From Candidatus Epulonipiscium viviparus (GTDB taxonomy: Bacteria; Bacillota; Clostridia; Lachnospirales; Cellulosilyticaceae): a DNA stretch of 64,000 nt. The DNA lies in contig NZ_CP117982.1 in NCBI RefSeq assembly GCF_030708075.1, positions 2,683,302-2,747,301 of the forward strand, read 5' to 3'. Below, piece after piece: positions 1-8,380 of the stretch (positions within the stretch are counted from its first letter, which is position 1; each line of letters begins with the position of its first letter). The translations under genes were made by a program, and so were the position numbers. Below the pieces are notes generated by a model. The model searched no databases and was not told where the DNA came from. It saw only the letters and a program-made list of their open reading frames with translations.

Positions 1-2
1 GT

Positions 3-851
3 ACGTTTTTGATTGCTAGAAAGATTGCAAAGAAGCTGGATATTCCGATAATTCATACGTACCATACCAAATACGAAGATTATACGCATTATTTTATAGA
101 TCATGCAGAACGAGGCAAAAAGATAGTAACAATAGCGACGCATTATCTGTCCGAGCATGTGAAAGGAATTATTGCACCGACGCGCAAGATTGCAACGTTG
201 CTGGAAGGATATAAAGTGGAATGTGCGACAAGAGTGATTCCAACAGGGATTGAACTGGAGAAATATAAGAGAGTAGTATCGGAAGAAAGTATAGCAAAGC
301 TAAAAGAAAATTTGAAGATTGCCAAAGATAATTTGGTGTTAGTTTCTATAAGTCGAGTGGGCAAAGAGAAGAATATTGCAGAACTAATTCGGTATGTGAA
401 ATCGTTTAAAAGAGATAACGTGTCGTTGTTGATAGTGGGAGATGGGCCCGAACGCAAGGCACTACAAAATTTGGTGGGCAGCTTAAACTTAACTGAGCAG
501 ATTAAATTTACGGGAATGATACGGCCAAATGAAATAGCCGCGTATTATCAGCTGGGGGATTTGTTTGTGTCCGCATCGACGAGTGAAACACAGGGGTTAA
601 CTTATATAGAAGCATTGGCGAACGGAACGCCTATTTTATGTAGAGAAGACGAGTGTTTGGAAGGGCTGGTAGAAGAAGGAGTAACAGGATATTCATTTGT
701 GAGCGAAACAGATTTTCATCAAAAGCTATTGGACTTTATGGATGTTACAGATAAAGATGAAATGAAAGCGGCCGCAAAGCGTGTTGCAGATAAATATAGT
801 ATTTCAAATTTTGCTAGAAGTGTGGCTGAGTTTTATAACACCTATGTATAG
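3..851 (+). CDS. GT4-family glycosyltransferase, 5' end outside window
   Basis: The frame is open to the left edge, so the N-terminal Rossmann half is cut off; the first in-window start-like codon (TTG at 9) is unlikely to be the true start. The visible 280 residues hold the C-terminal GT-B half of a family 4 retaining glycosyltransferase: the GDGPE nucleotide-binding stretch near residue 145 and the E-x7-E type signature SETQGLTYIEALANG near residue 192. The early HTYHTKYEDYTHYF segment resembles diacylglycerol glucosyltransferases, so transfer of a sugar to a membrane lipid is the best guess (family knowledge). The acceptor cannot be determined from sequence. Confidence 0.85.
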   Translation, partial: TFLIARKIAKKLDIPIIHTYHTKYEDYTHYFIDHAERGKKIVTIATHYLSEHVKGIIAPTRKIATLLEGYKVECATRVIPTGIELEKYKRVVSEESIAKLKENLKIAKDNLVLVSISRVGKEKNIAELIRYVKSFKRDNVSLLIVGDGPERKALQNLVGSLNLTEQIKFTGMIRPNEIAAYYQLGDLFVSASTSETQGLTYIEALANGTPILCREDECLEGLVEEGVTGYSFVSETDFHQKLLDFMDVTDKDEMKAAAKRVADKYSISNFARSVAEFYNTYV

Positions 852-870
852 AGTAGCATGGGTGTTTTTT
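838..870 (+). terminator. Rho-independent terminator of the glycosyltransferase gene
   Basis: The left arm ACACCTATG overlaps the stop codon and pairs with CATGGGTGT (one G-U pair), followed by a run of T residues. Confidence 0.75.
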
Positions 871-986
871 GTGTATTATTTATAAATAATGTTTTCATAA
901 AAATGTAAAAACTGAATATATATATTATGGTATGTAAAAAATGTCAAATGAGCGAATAAAAAATGGGATAATTTTCCAAAAAACTA

Positions 987-1014
987 TAAAGAAGTGTAGA
1001 ATGAGTGACGATAT
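987..1014 (+). promoter_or_regulatory. Candidate sigma-D (flagellar-type) promoter
   Basis: TAAA at 987-990 and GACGATAT at 1007-1014 are 16 nt apart. The B. subtilis sigma-D consensus is TAAA-N15-GCCGATAT, so the -10 matches 7 of 8 and the spacer is one longer. No convincing sigma-A pair lies closer to the gene. The site ends about 35 nt before the start at 1050. Confidence 0.45.
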
Positions 1015-1049
1015 ATTTTATAAATATATATTTGAAGGAGGATTTTAAA

Positions 1050-2084
1050 GTGAGAATAGAAAGTAATCAAATTAATCCACAAGAACTACAATCTAGAAAT
1101 GCACAACAAATTCAGGAGACTCAAAGGCAACGAGAAAATAATCAAGCGCAAGAAACTGCACCGGTGCAGCAAGCCAATGAACCAGCAGCTGTATATGAAA
1201 GAGGCAGCCGACCACCAGTAACCGGAATATATCAAAGACCACAGCCAAGAGCGCAACAGCAAGCTCAAGCACAAACTAACAGTGCAACAAACCAAGCAGA
1301 ACAAGCGATGGCTCAGGCACAGAGAACTGCCGCACAAGCGCAACAAGCAACGCAACAAGCTCAGGCAAGAGCAGTAAACGAAGAAGCGGAAGAGGCTCAA
1401 ACTGAAGAACTAGACGAAGAAGAGATCTCTCAAGAAATTACTGATGAAGTGGCTAAACAGCAAAAAGTGGAAGAGCAAGCAGATGTTCCTCGTTCGAGTG
1501 AAGAGACTAGAGGATTAAGCTCGGATCAGCTTTCGGCATTGAATGATATGTTTGCGTCGCAACAAATGAATATGCTGAATCAAATGGGATCGTTTGCAAA
1601 TAATCAAGCATCAAACCAAGCATCATCGGCTATGTATGGAGTGTTAAATAGCGCAAGCAGTACGATGAGTAATGCAATGTTAAATAGTTATGCTAGTGTA
1701 TTTGGAAGCGTTGAAGAGGCAATACCAGGATTGGCCACTACACCAGAAGGAGCAGCGGAGGCTATCGCACCGGGCGGAGCTTATTCTGTTGATAAGGTTG
1801 CGGACCGTCTATTTAAGTTTGCAGAAGAGGTAGCTGGAGACGACCTGGAGAAGATGGAAGAGATGCGAGATGCGGTTATGCAAGGATTTGAAGAGGCTGG
1901 AATGGACTTAGAAACTGGAGAAGGAATGCCGGGAATCACGAAAGATACATATGACGCGACTATGAAAAAGTTTGAAGACTACTTTAACAAAGCAGCAGAC
2001 ACAGATCCTATTTTACCAAACGAAGATTTTGAGTATCCAGAAGAAGAAGTACAATCAATTTTAGGAATAGCAATGCAGCAATAA
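1050..2084 (+). CDS. Gln/Ala-rich protein with DUF5610-like C-terminal region
   Basis: The start is GTG 1050, preceded by GAAGGAGG at 1034-1041; the open frame extends upstream but lacks a ribosome site. The 344-residue product has no signal peptide or membrane segment. Residues about 1-150 are low complexity, rich in Gln, Ala and Glu; a Met/Asn/Ser-rich linker follows. The last 110 residues are predicted helical and resemble the DUF5610 group as I remember it (pattern YSVDKVADRLFKFAEE followed by ITKDTYDATMKKFEDYF), which is often found near flagellar genes. It is monocistronic, with its own terminator and a sigma-D-like promoter. Its function is unknown; a motility link is inference. Confidence 0.75.
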   Translation: MRIESNQINPQELQSRNAQQIQETQRQRENNQAQETAPVQQANEPAAVYERGSRPPVTGIYQRPQPRAQQQAQAQTNSATNQAEQAMAQAQRTAAQAQQATQQAQARAVNEEAEEAQTEELDEEEISQEITDEVAKQQKVEEQADVPRSSEETRGLSSDQLSALNDMFASQQMNMLNQMGSFANNQASNQASSAMYGVLNSASSTMSNAMLNSYASVFGSVEEAIPGLATTPEGAAEAIAPGGAYSVDKVADRLFKFAEEVAGDDLEKMEEMRDAVMQGFEEAGMDLETGEGMPGITKDTYDATMKKFEDYFNKAADTDPILPNEDFEYPEEEVQSILGIAMQQ

Positions 2085-2100
2085 ATTTTGGAAAATAAAG

Positions 2101-2146
2101 AAGATAAGGTGGCATCCGAATAATGGAGACATCTTATCTTTTTTTT
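2101..2146 (+). terminator. Rho-independent terminator after the DUF5610-like gene
   Basis: AAGATAAGGTG pairs with CATCTTATCTT (one G-U pair) and is followed by six or more T. The histidine kinase gene converges from the other side and may use the same hairpin. Confidence 0.85.
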
Positions 2147-2165
2147 GTAAAAATTTTTGATATAG

Positions 2166-3554
2166 TCATTTTATTATGGGTAGCACAATATTCATTGTGG
2201 TGCCGACACCTTCTATACTTTTAACAAAAATTTCACCATCGAGTTTGACAATGAGATTTTGGACTACGCTAAGCCCGATGCCGCTGCCTTCATATTTTTC
2301 GCGGCTTTTATCTGCTCTATACATTCGGTCAAAAATGTAATTTTTATCTTTATCACCAATGCCAATGCCTGTGTCTCGCACTGAAATAATAACACGCTTG
2401 AGTTTGATTGCAGTAGTGACTTCTATTTCTCCAAATTCTGTAAATTTGAATGCATTCGATAGTATATTCATCATAATCTGCTTGAAGGCATCGATATCGA
2501 CATTTACCTGTACGTCTCTGGTGCGATCAATATTGAGTTTGTATGTGAGCCCCTTTTCGATAGCTACAATTTTGAAATTATTGCAAATTTCTTCTAGTTG
2601 ATGATTGAGTTTATGTGGCTGTATGGCTAATTCTTTCTTATGTTCTTCTACACCCTTTAGTTTATCGAGGTTTTTGAGAAGATTACCAAATCTAACAACT
2701 TCTTTGTAGAGAAAGCTAATTTGTTCGTCATCGACAGGATAGATGCCGTCTATCATGGCTTCTAAGTTGCTTTGTAAGATGTGAAGGGGAGTTCTAATTT
2801 CATGAGAAATATCGGAAACTAATTTTTTGCGCAATTCATCTTCTTCTTGTAAGCGCTCGGCTAGATTGTTGGTGTTGATGCGAAGCAATTCGATTTCCTT
2901 TATGTGGCTAGGTCGTCGATTGCGAACCATATAATCGCCTTTGATAAGAGAGACAGATGTTTGAGAAATTTCATAAATAGGGGTAGAAATTAGCTTAGTT
3001 AGATATAGGGAAATAATAACTGCAATCAAGATAGTGATGCTTGCAACGATGATGATGCTTTTGTTGACTTGCTGTTGAAATACCAAATCATCAGATGACA
3101 ATATTAAAGAAGGAAAGTATCCCAATCTGATATATGCGATTGTATTGCCAAGATTATCCAAAACCGGCAAATCGGTTTCTTGATAGGCCATTTTTTTGAG
3201 AGAAGCGGCATCGATATGAGGCTTGTCATCGTCATTATCGATTGTGGTTATTAGGGTGTTTTTATCAACGCCAATTAGCATGTTTTTGTCGGGATCGAGA
3301 ACGCTAATCGCGTAGTGCTTAAGGTGTAGTTGTGCCATGATTTCTGAGCGCGCACCATTGACGTTTAGATATACACCGTCGTAGTCTGAGGCAATTTCGT
3401 TGGCCATAATTTGCCCAACCAACTTAATGTTAGATTCGATATAATCTCGAAAATCGCGAATCATTGTGTTATTAATAAATGAGCTTACCAAAACAACAAT
3501 AAATAATCCTAATCCGATAAATAATGCAAATGTTTGCTTTCTGAATGAAATCAT
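2166..3554 (-). CDS. Sensor histidine kinase (BaeS/ResE-like)
   Basis: The 462-residue membrane kinase has a first membrane helix at about residues 9-28, an extracytoplasmic sensor of about 130 residues, a second helix at about 168-187, a HAMP linker, a HisKA domain with the phospho-acceptor motif DISHEIRTPLH near residue 250, and a HATPase_c domain with N (NILSNAFKF), G1 (DTGIGI) and G2 (GSGIGLSVV) boxes. It overlaps the response regulator gene by 4 nt and is translated after it, so the two form one transcription unit. The signal is unknown. The sensor has no recognisable domain. Confidence 0.92.
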   Translation of the reverse strand: MISFRKQTFALFIGLGLFIVVLVSSFINNTMIRDFRDYIESNIKLVGQIMANEIASDYDGVYLNVNGARSEIMAQLHLKHYAISVLDPDKNMLIGVDKNTLITTIDNDDDKPHIDAASLKKMAYQETDLPVLDNLGNTIAYIRLGYFPSLILSSDDLVFQQQVNKSIIIVASITILIAVIISLYLTKLISTPIYEISQTSVSLIKGDYMVRNRRPSHIKEIELLRINTNNLAERLQEEDELRKKLVSDISHEIRTPLHILQSNLEAMIDGIYPVDDEQISFLYKEVVRFGNLLKNLDKLKGVEEHKKELAIQPHKLNHQLEEICNNFKIVAIEKGLTYKLNIDRTRDVQVNVDIDAFKQIMMNILSNAFKFTEFGEIEVTTAIKLKRVIISVRDTGIGIGDKDKNYIFDRMYRADKSREKYEGSGIGLSVVQNLIVKLDGEIFVKSIEGVGTTMNIVLPIIK

Positions 3555-4237
3555 GTTAATGACCTGTCGAATTTGTAGCCGATGCCAGTTACGGTTTTAA
3601 TAAATTTAGGACTTTTGGTATCGAGCTCAATTTTTTTGCGAATGTTTTTGATGTGAACATCAATGGTTCTGTCGAAGCCGTCAAAATCGATGCCCATAAC
3701 AGCATCTATGAGTTGCTCGCGGCTAAAGACTCTGCCGGGAGATTTGGCGAGATGGTATAAAATGTCAAATTCATTAGGTGTGAGAACGATATCTTTGCCA
3801 TAGGAAATAACCATTCTGGTTTCGGGATAAATCTTGAGATTGCCTTTATCGAATATACATAATTCTTCGTTGTTTTCACGTTCTTTGCGAGTTTTTAGAG
3901 CATTAACGCGGGCAACAATTTCGCGAGGGCTTATAGGTTTTACAAGATATTCGTCAGCACCTAAATTAAAGCCGCCCACTTTATTATCTAGAGTACCCTT
4001 GGCGCTAATCATAAAAATATATACGTTGGAGATTTCTCGCATTTTTTTGCAGATTTCTTCGCCTTGCATTCCTGGTAACATTAAATCTAATAACACTACA
4101 TCGATCTTTTCGTCTAAAAATACTTTGAGCCCTTCTTCACCGCTATAGCAAGTGAATACTCTATATTTTTCGTTTTCTAAATATTTAGCAACAATATCTG
4201 CGACTCTTTTTTCGTCCTCTATTATTAAAATGTTCAT
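3551..4237 (-). CDS. OmpR/PhoB-family response regulator
   Basis: The 228-residue protein has a receiver domain with acidic pocket E7-D8, phospho-acceptor Asp51 in VVLLDLMLPG and the conserved Lys in LVKPIS, followed by a winged-helix DNA-binding domain (VLTPNEFDILYHLAK to GIGYKF). It is the first gene of the pair with the kinase at 2166-3554, which overlaps its stop codon by 4 nt. The ATG has an AAAGGAG site 11 nt upstream. Targets are unknown; the upstream chromate-transporter genes are separated from it by a terminator. Confidence 0.93.
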   Translation of the reverse strand: MNILIIEDEKRVADIVAKYLENEKYRVFTCYSGEEGLKVFLDEKIDVVLLDLMLPGMQGEEICKKMREISNVYIFMISAKGTLDNKVGGFNLGADEYLVKPISPREIVARVNALKTRKERENNEELCIFDKGNLKIYPETRMVISYGKDIVLTPNEFDILYHLAKSPGRVFSREQLIDAVMGIDFDGFDRTIDVHIKNIRKKIELDTKSPKFIKTVTGIGYKFDRSLT

Positions 4238-4310
4238 AGTTGATCAGCTCCTTTTATTGCTAGTATATCCAAAACTTATGAAGATAAATTAAAAAATGCA
4301 TGAAAAATTG

Positions 4311-4342
4311 AAAAAGTCGCCTGCAAGTGAATGCAAACGACT
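4311..4342 (-). terminator. Rho-independent terminator after the chromate transporter genes
   Basis: On the minus strand AGTCGTTTGCA pairs with TGCAGGCGACT (two G-U pairs) around a short loop, followed by TTTTT. It separates the chr genes from the two-component system. Confidence 0.85.
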
Positions 4343-4351
4343 CATTAAGTA

Positions 4352-4912
4352 TTATACGATTAAAATTCCTAATATGGCTCCAACAGCGATGTACACAATA
4401 GCATGTTTTTTGAATTTCTCTATTGCAAAAAAGAAAAGTAACCCTAGTAATATGTTGAATACAGTGGCAAGATATGCTGTAGATGCCCCGGTGATTAGAT
4501 CTTCAATGCCGAATGCGATCATGGCAACAGAAATTCCGGCCGCACCGATGATTCCAGCCGCAACGGGACGTATGCCATAGAACGCTGCTTTTACATATGA
4601 GTTAGATTTAAATTTGTGGAATATTTTGGCAACGATTACAATGATGATGATAGAAGGAGTGATAAGTCCAAGAACCGCAATGATGCCTCCCAAAACGCCG
4701 GCAGTAGAGTAACCCATAAAGGTCGCCGCGTTTACCCCCACCGCGCCAGGCGTAGATTCGGCAACAGCGATGATGTTAATTAAATCTTCTTGAGTGATCC
4801 AATGATACATATCTATGAGCTCTTCGAGAAATGGAATGGTAGCAAGGCCGCCACCAACAGCAAATAAGCCAATCTTGAAAAACTCTGCATATAATAGAAG
4901 TAATAGATTCAT
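4352..4912 (-). CDS. Chromate transporter, short-chain CHR subunit
   Basis: This 186-residue integral membrane protein holds one CHR domain with the FFKIG-x-FAVGGGLA-type glycine motif at the N-terminus and a second conserved stretch AESTPGAVGVNAATFMGY. It overlaps the other CHR gene (4909-5448) by 4 nt. Short-chain CHR proteins act as heterodimers made from adjacent genes (family knowledge), and these two fit that pattern. Members export chromate or carry related anions, but the real substrate in an anaerobe is often unproven. Confidence 0.88.
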   Translation of the reverse strand: MNLLLLLYAEFFKIGLFAVGGGLATIPFLEELIDMYHWITQEDLINIIAVAESTPGAVGVNAATFMGYSTAGVLGGIIAVLGLITPSIIIIVIVAKIFHKFKSNSYVKAAFYGIRPVAAGIIGAAGISVAMIAFGIEDLITGASTAYLATVFNILLGLLFFFAIEKFKKHAIVYIAVGAILGILIV

Positions 4913-5448
4913 TTCTTAGCCACCTCTCTACCGAAAATTAGTCCGCATACTGCGCCGATCACAATTAGTATTATTGGAGATGGTGACCACACTGCCATTA
5001 CAATTAAGCTTGCAACAAATAGAATTTTTGTGGTTAAATCCAGCAAGGATTTTTTTGAAAGGGCAACAACACCGCTCGCAATTAGGGCAACAACAACAAT
5101 CCTGATTCCAAAAAACGCTTCTTGTATTATACTTTGCTCCATAAATAAGTCAAAGACAGAAGCAATGAGTGTGATAATAACAATGGAAGGAGCCACAACA
5201 CCCAATGTCGCAACAATGGCACCGATAACTTTGCCTCGTTTGTATCCTATAAATGTGGCAGTGTTTACTGCAATGATGCCGGGTGTCATTTGTCCTATAG
5301 CATAGTAATCCAAAACTTCATCTTCTTCTACCCATCCTCTTTTATTTACAAGTTCGGCTTGAATTATTGGCATCATAGCATATCCCCCGCCAAAAGTTAA
5401 AGCTCCAATTTTAAAAAATGCAAAAAAAAGATCTAATAATTGTTTCAT
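4909..5448 (-). CDS. Chromate transporter, short-chain CHR subunit
   Basis: This is the first gene of the CHR pair, 179 residues from ATG 5448, chosen because GGGGAGG lies 4 nt upstream and because family members begin with MK-x-LLDLFFAFFKIG; the longer frame to 5481 lacks a ribosome site. It shows the TFGGGYAMMPII motif and GQMTPGIIAVNTATFIGY. It is translationally coupled to the partner at 4352-4912 by a 4-nt overlap. A small hairpin (CCACA-ACTA-TGTGG, 5464-5477) lies just upstream of its ribosome site. The pair probably belongs to the ispE-gntR transcript, since no terminator is visible between. Confidence 0.88.
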   Translation of the reverse strand: MKQLLDLFFAFFKIGALTFGGGYAMMPIIQAELVNKRGWVEEDEVLDYYAIGQMTPGIIAVNTATFIGYKRGKVIGAIVATLGVVAPSIVIITLIASVFDLFMEQSIIQEAFFGIRIVVVALIASGVVALSKKSLLDLTTKILFVASLIVMAVWSPSPIILIVIGAVCGLIFGREVAKK

Positions 5449-5484
5449 AATTCCTCCCCATAGACCACATAGTTGTGGCAATTT

Positions 5485-6552
5485 TTAATTAGAATTATTT
5501 TCTACTGATACTATAATCTCTATATTTTGATTATTTTCTAGGCCAATTCTGTATAAATGATATGGCAGCGAAAACATGTTGTATCCGTCTTCTTCGTTAG
5601 AAATATATACTGTGGCTTGTTTGTCAAATGATGTAGATATAGCGGGTTGATGATCTAGAATATTGAGAAATTGCTCATATACTGAAAGTTCGCTGGTGTG
5701 ATTGGTGTGTATATCGCCAACGCTAACGCCGGGAGTGAGTGCTAAAAATATGAGCTTCTTTGCGGAATTAATACCAAAACGAATCGAAAAAATTCCGGGA
5801 CTTTTTAGCTCTTTAACAAGTTTCCTCGTTGTGCGTTCTATTTTGGCGTAGAGAGTTTTTGTTATGTTGGGAGGAATATGGATTAACGTTTTGCCTGTGG
5901 AGCCTTCTTCTTCCTCTTCGCAAATTGGATACAATACGATATTCTTTTTGTGATCGACAACGGCAGTGATGCTAAGAATTTGGTGGTAGTGCTCCAATTT
6001 TTCTAATATAACTATTGAAGTGCGATGCCTGAGAGGTTGCTTTAATTCTTGGAGCCCCTTGGCGTCTTCTATTTCGAACACATCCACATCGGTATCGTTA
6101 ATTGAATCATTTTGAGAATATAAATAACATTTTAACGGAAACGTTATTTCGGGATTGCTAAGACCCGCAACAGTGGTAATTAGAAAATGCTCTGGAATAT
6201 CGATTTTTAGACTAGTTGCAAGTGTTAGCTGATTTTTGCGACTAATTAAATAGAGATATGCGTCAAGTGTTGGATAAATAATGACATTTTTTGGTAATTT
6301 ATTTTTGATGTTTGTAATTAGATTGGTAATGCAAATTATAGCATCGCATCTAAGTGACAAACGTTCAAGATTTTGTGAATTAAATTCCCCAACTAGGCTA
6401 TATGTTGCGTAGTCGCTTGAAATATTAAAATTTTCTTGATCGAGTAAAACAGTTTCTATACCTCGCTTTTTTGCTTCTTTGCAAATCATTAAGCTTGTGA
6501 GATTTGATCCAATGATACCTATCGTATTAATTTTTTTGTTAGTGTTCATCAT
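5485..6552 (-). CDS. PurK-like ATP-grasp protein, probably catalytically inactive
   Basis: The start is ATG 6552 (an ATG-ATG doublet behind AAAGAAAGG), giving 355 residues. The N-terminus is the PurK-type Rossmann-like fold (IGIIGSNLTSLMICKEAKKRG), and the middle matches ATP-grasp blocks of N5-carboxyaminoimidazole ribonucleotide synthase (SIVILEKLEHYHQILSIT, then VLYPICEEEEEG). Two hallmark elements are missing: the glycine-rich ATP lid GGYDGKG is replaced by YSQNDSIND, and the Mg-binding motif NEIAPRPHNSGH is replaced by LALTPGVSVGDI. It sits between gntR and the CHR genes with no other purine genes nearby. I infer a divergent PurK paralogue that has lost carboxylase activity; a regulatory or binding role is possible. 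Confidence 0.6.
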   Translation of the reverse strand: MMNTNKKINTIGIIGSNLTSLMICKEAKKRGIETVLLDQENFNISSDYATYSLVGEFNSQNLERLSLRCDAIICITNLITNIKNKLPKNVIIYPTLDAYLYLISRKNQLTLATSLKIDIPEHFLITTVAGLSNPEITFPLKCYLYSQNDSINDTDVDVFEIEDAKGLQELKQPLRHRTSIVILEKLEHYHQILSITAVVDHKKNIVLYPICEEEEEGSTGKTLIHIPPNITKTLYAKIERTTRKLVKELKSPGIFSIRFGINSAKKLIFLALTPGVSVGDIHTNHTSELSVYEQFLNILDHQPAISTSFDKQATVYISNEEDGYNMFSLPYHLYRIGLENNQNIEIIVSVENNSN

Positions 6553-6615
6553 AGAATTGCCTTTCTTTAAGTTATTATTAAATTTTAACAAAGATTTGTA
6601 CAAATTACAAGTAGT

Positions 6616-7275
6616 TTATTTTTCGCTAAGATACTTTAGAATTGCATCGCACTGTGTATTTATATGTTGCATGGCTAAGTCGGAAGCGAGTGGGACATCA
6701 TGACTTTGGATGGCCTCTAAAATTTTTCTGTGCTCCGATAAAACGATTGTGCCTTCGCCCTCATATTTTAGATATGCAATTCTATATCGTAAGACTTGCT
6801 CTCTAATATTTTGAGACATTTGAATTAAGCGATCGTTTTTTGTGGCACTAAATATAATTTCATGAAACTCGACATCTTTTTGGATCATTTCGTCGATGTT
6901 ATGCTCAGCAGCAGCAAACTCATATTCTGTGATCACGAGCTGCAGCTTTAAAAAATCGCGCGTATCGGTTCGTTGTGCAGCTAATCCTGCCGCGAGTGAT
7001 TCTAAGGCGGCACGGACTTCTAAAACATCTTGGATATCTTTGCGTGTGAAGGGGGCAACATATGCGCCTTTGCGAGGAACCATAACGATAAGACCTTCTA
7101 ATTCTAAACGACGGATGGCTTCGCGGATGGGTGTTCGGCTCACTCCGAGTTTTTCACCAAGCTGAATTTCCATAAGTCTTTGCCCTGGGAGAAGCTCTCC
7201 CCAGAGAATTTGATTTCGTATGGTTTGAAAAACAATGTCACGAAGAGGTTGATATTCAAGTTTTTCGTCTTGCAT
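6616..7275 (-). CDS. GntR-family (FadR subfamily) transcriptional regulator
   Basis: The 219-residue protein has an N-terminal winged helix with the GntR signature (LGEKLGVSRTPIREAIRRLELEGL, residues about 32-55) and a C-terminal all-helical FCD effector domain with the usual metal and ligand region (DVEFHEIIF, SEHRKIL). It starts 2 nt after the ispE stop codon, so it is co-transcribed with ispE from the promoter at 8196-8225; this ispE-gntR order is common in Clostridia. The effector is unknown. FCD regulators typically bind small carboxylic acids. Confidence 0.9.
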   Translation of the reverse strand: MQDEKLEYQPLRDIVFQTIRNQILWGELLPGQRLMEIQLGEKLGVSRTPIREAIRRLELEGLIVMVPRKGAYVAPFTRKDIQDVLEVRAALESLAAGLAAQRTDTRDFLKLQLVITEYEFAAAEHNIDEMIQKDVEFHEIIFSATKNDRLIQMSQNIREQVLRYRIAYLKYEGEGTIVLSEHRKILEAIQSHDVPLASDLAMQHINTQCDAILKYLSEK

Positions 7276-7277
7276 GA

Positions 7278-8162
7278 TTATTTTTCCTTTCTTGTATTTG
7301 GTAGATAGGTAGTTGTAACAAAAACTTCTTTTAAATTAAAGCGCGATTTGATGTGTTCACTGGCTAAGATGCAGGTTTCTTTATTATTAAAGACACCAAA
7401 TACTGTGGGGCCACTGCCGCTCATTAGAGAATTTATCGCACCGCAGGAGAGCATTTCCTGTTTTAGGTTTAAAATTTTGGGGTGGCGTGCTGTAGTCACT
7501 GTTTCTAATACGTTATACATATTGTCATAGATCAATTTTTTGTTATGTGTATTGATACCTAATAGTATTTTGGCAGTATCTGGATGTTCTTTGATGGAGT
7601 CTACGACTATTTCTCGAAAAACAGATTTTGTTGATACATTGACATTAGGTTTTGCGAGCAAAATGTGAGTTTGTGGAATGGGAGGTAAGATTGTTAATTT
7701 TTCTCCGATTCCTTCGGCCAGGGCTGTTCCGCGTAATATACAAAAGGGGACATCGGCCCCTACTTGAACGCCAATTGTCATGAGTTCTTTTTTTGTAAGA
7801 TGAGTTTTGTATAGTTTGTTTAATCCAACTAAGACTGCTGCAGCATCGGCGCTGCCTCCTCCAAGTCCTGCAGAGATGGGGATTCTTTTTAATATATCGA
7901 TATACGCTCCTCCGTCGGTTGATGTTTCTTTGAAAAATAGTTGAGCTGCTTTGTAGGCAATATTTTTGTGATTGGTAGGAAGCCACATTTTATTTGTTGA
8001 AAGTTTAATAGTTGAATCAATTGTTCTTTTTATAATTACAGTATCATGTAAATTGATGCTCTGCATAACCATTAAAAGCTCGTGATAGCCATTTTCTAGT
8101 TTGCCCAAAATGTCGAGTGATATATTTATTTTGGCGAGAGCTTTTAGTCTTATTGTATCCAT
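7278..8162 (-). CDS. ispE: 4-diphosphocytidyl-2-C-methyl-D-erythritol kinase
   Basis: IspE phosphorylates CDP-methylerythritol in the MEP pathway to isopentenyl diphosphate. The 294-residue GHMP kinase shows AKINISLDILGKLENGYHEL at the N-terminus, the ATP-binding loop PISAGLGGGSADAAA near residue 95 and the C-terminal motif LMSGSGPTVFGVF. The start is ATG 8162 (GGAG five nt upstream); the in-frame ATG at 8192 falls at the expected transcription start of the consensus promoter and is unlikely. ispF, another MEP gene, lies at 26390. Confidence 0.95.
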   Translation of the reverse strand: MDTIRLKALAKINISLDILGKLENGYHELLMVMQSINLHDTVIIKRTIDSTIKLSTNKMWLPTNHKNIAYKAAQLFFKETSTDGGAYIDILKRIPISAGLGGGSADAAAVLVGLNKLYKTHLTKKELMTIGVQVGADVPFCILRGTALAEGIGEKLTILPPIPQTHILLAKPNVNVSTKSVFREIVVDSIKEHPDTAKILLGINTHNKKLIYDNMYNVLETVTTARHPKILNLKQEMLSCGAINSLMSGSGPTVFGVFNNKETCILASEHIKSRFNLKEVFVTTTYLPNTRKEK

Positions 8163-8195
8163 TATAGCTCCTTTTCTTGTATTGATTTTCATACA

Positions 8196-8225
8196 ATTAT
8201 ACCTCCTCTTTTTCTATTATGTCAA
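8196..8225 (-). promoter_or_regulatory. Consensus sigma-A promoter for ispE-gntR
   Basis: On the minus strand TTGACA (8225-8220) and TATAAT (8201-8196) are separated by 18 nt; both hexamers are perfect. Transcription would begin about 25-30 nt before the ispE ATG. Confidence 0.85.
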
Positions 8226-8289
8226 TGGGAAGGTTTTTTGTGTGCAGAAAAATAGAGTAAGACTAATTAATTTGGATTTGAAAATATTA

Positions 8290-8318
8290 TTGTTTTAAAT
8301 ATAAAGGTATGCTATAAT
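8290..8318 (+). promoter_or_regulatory. Extended -10 promoter for the MCP gene
   Basis: TTGTTT (8290-8295), a 17-nt spacer, and TATAAT (8313-8318) preceded by TGC, an extended -10. The predicted start lies about 55 nt before the MCP ATG. Confidence 0.6.
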
Positions 8319-8380
8319 CGAAATCGAAATATTATTAAGCATTATTGAATAAATTTTGTGGATCAATTTTGGGAGGGTTT

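Noticed and set aside
4296-4580. Plus-strand frame across the chr terminator
   Set aside because: It runs antisense to a conserved CHR gene and through a terminator hairpin, with no motif.
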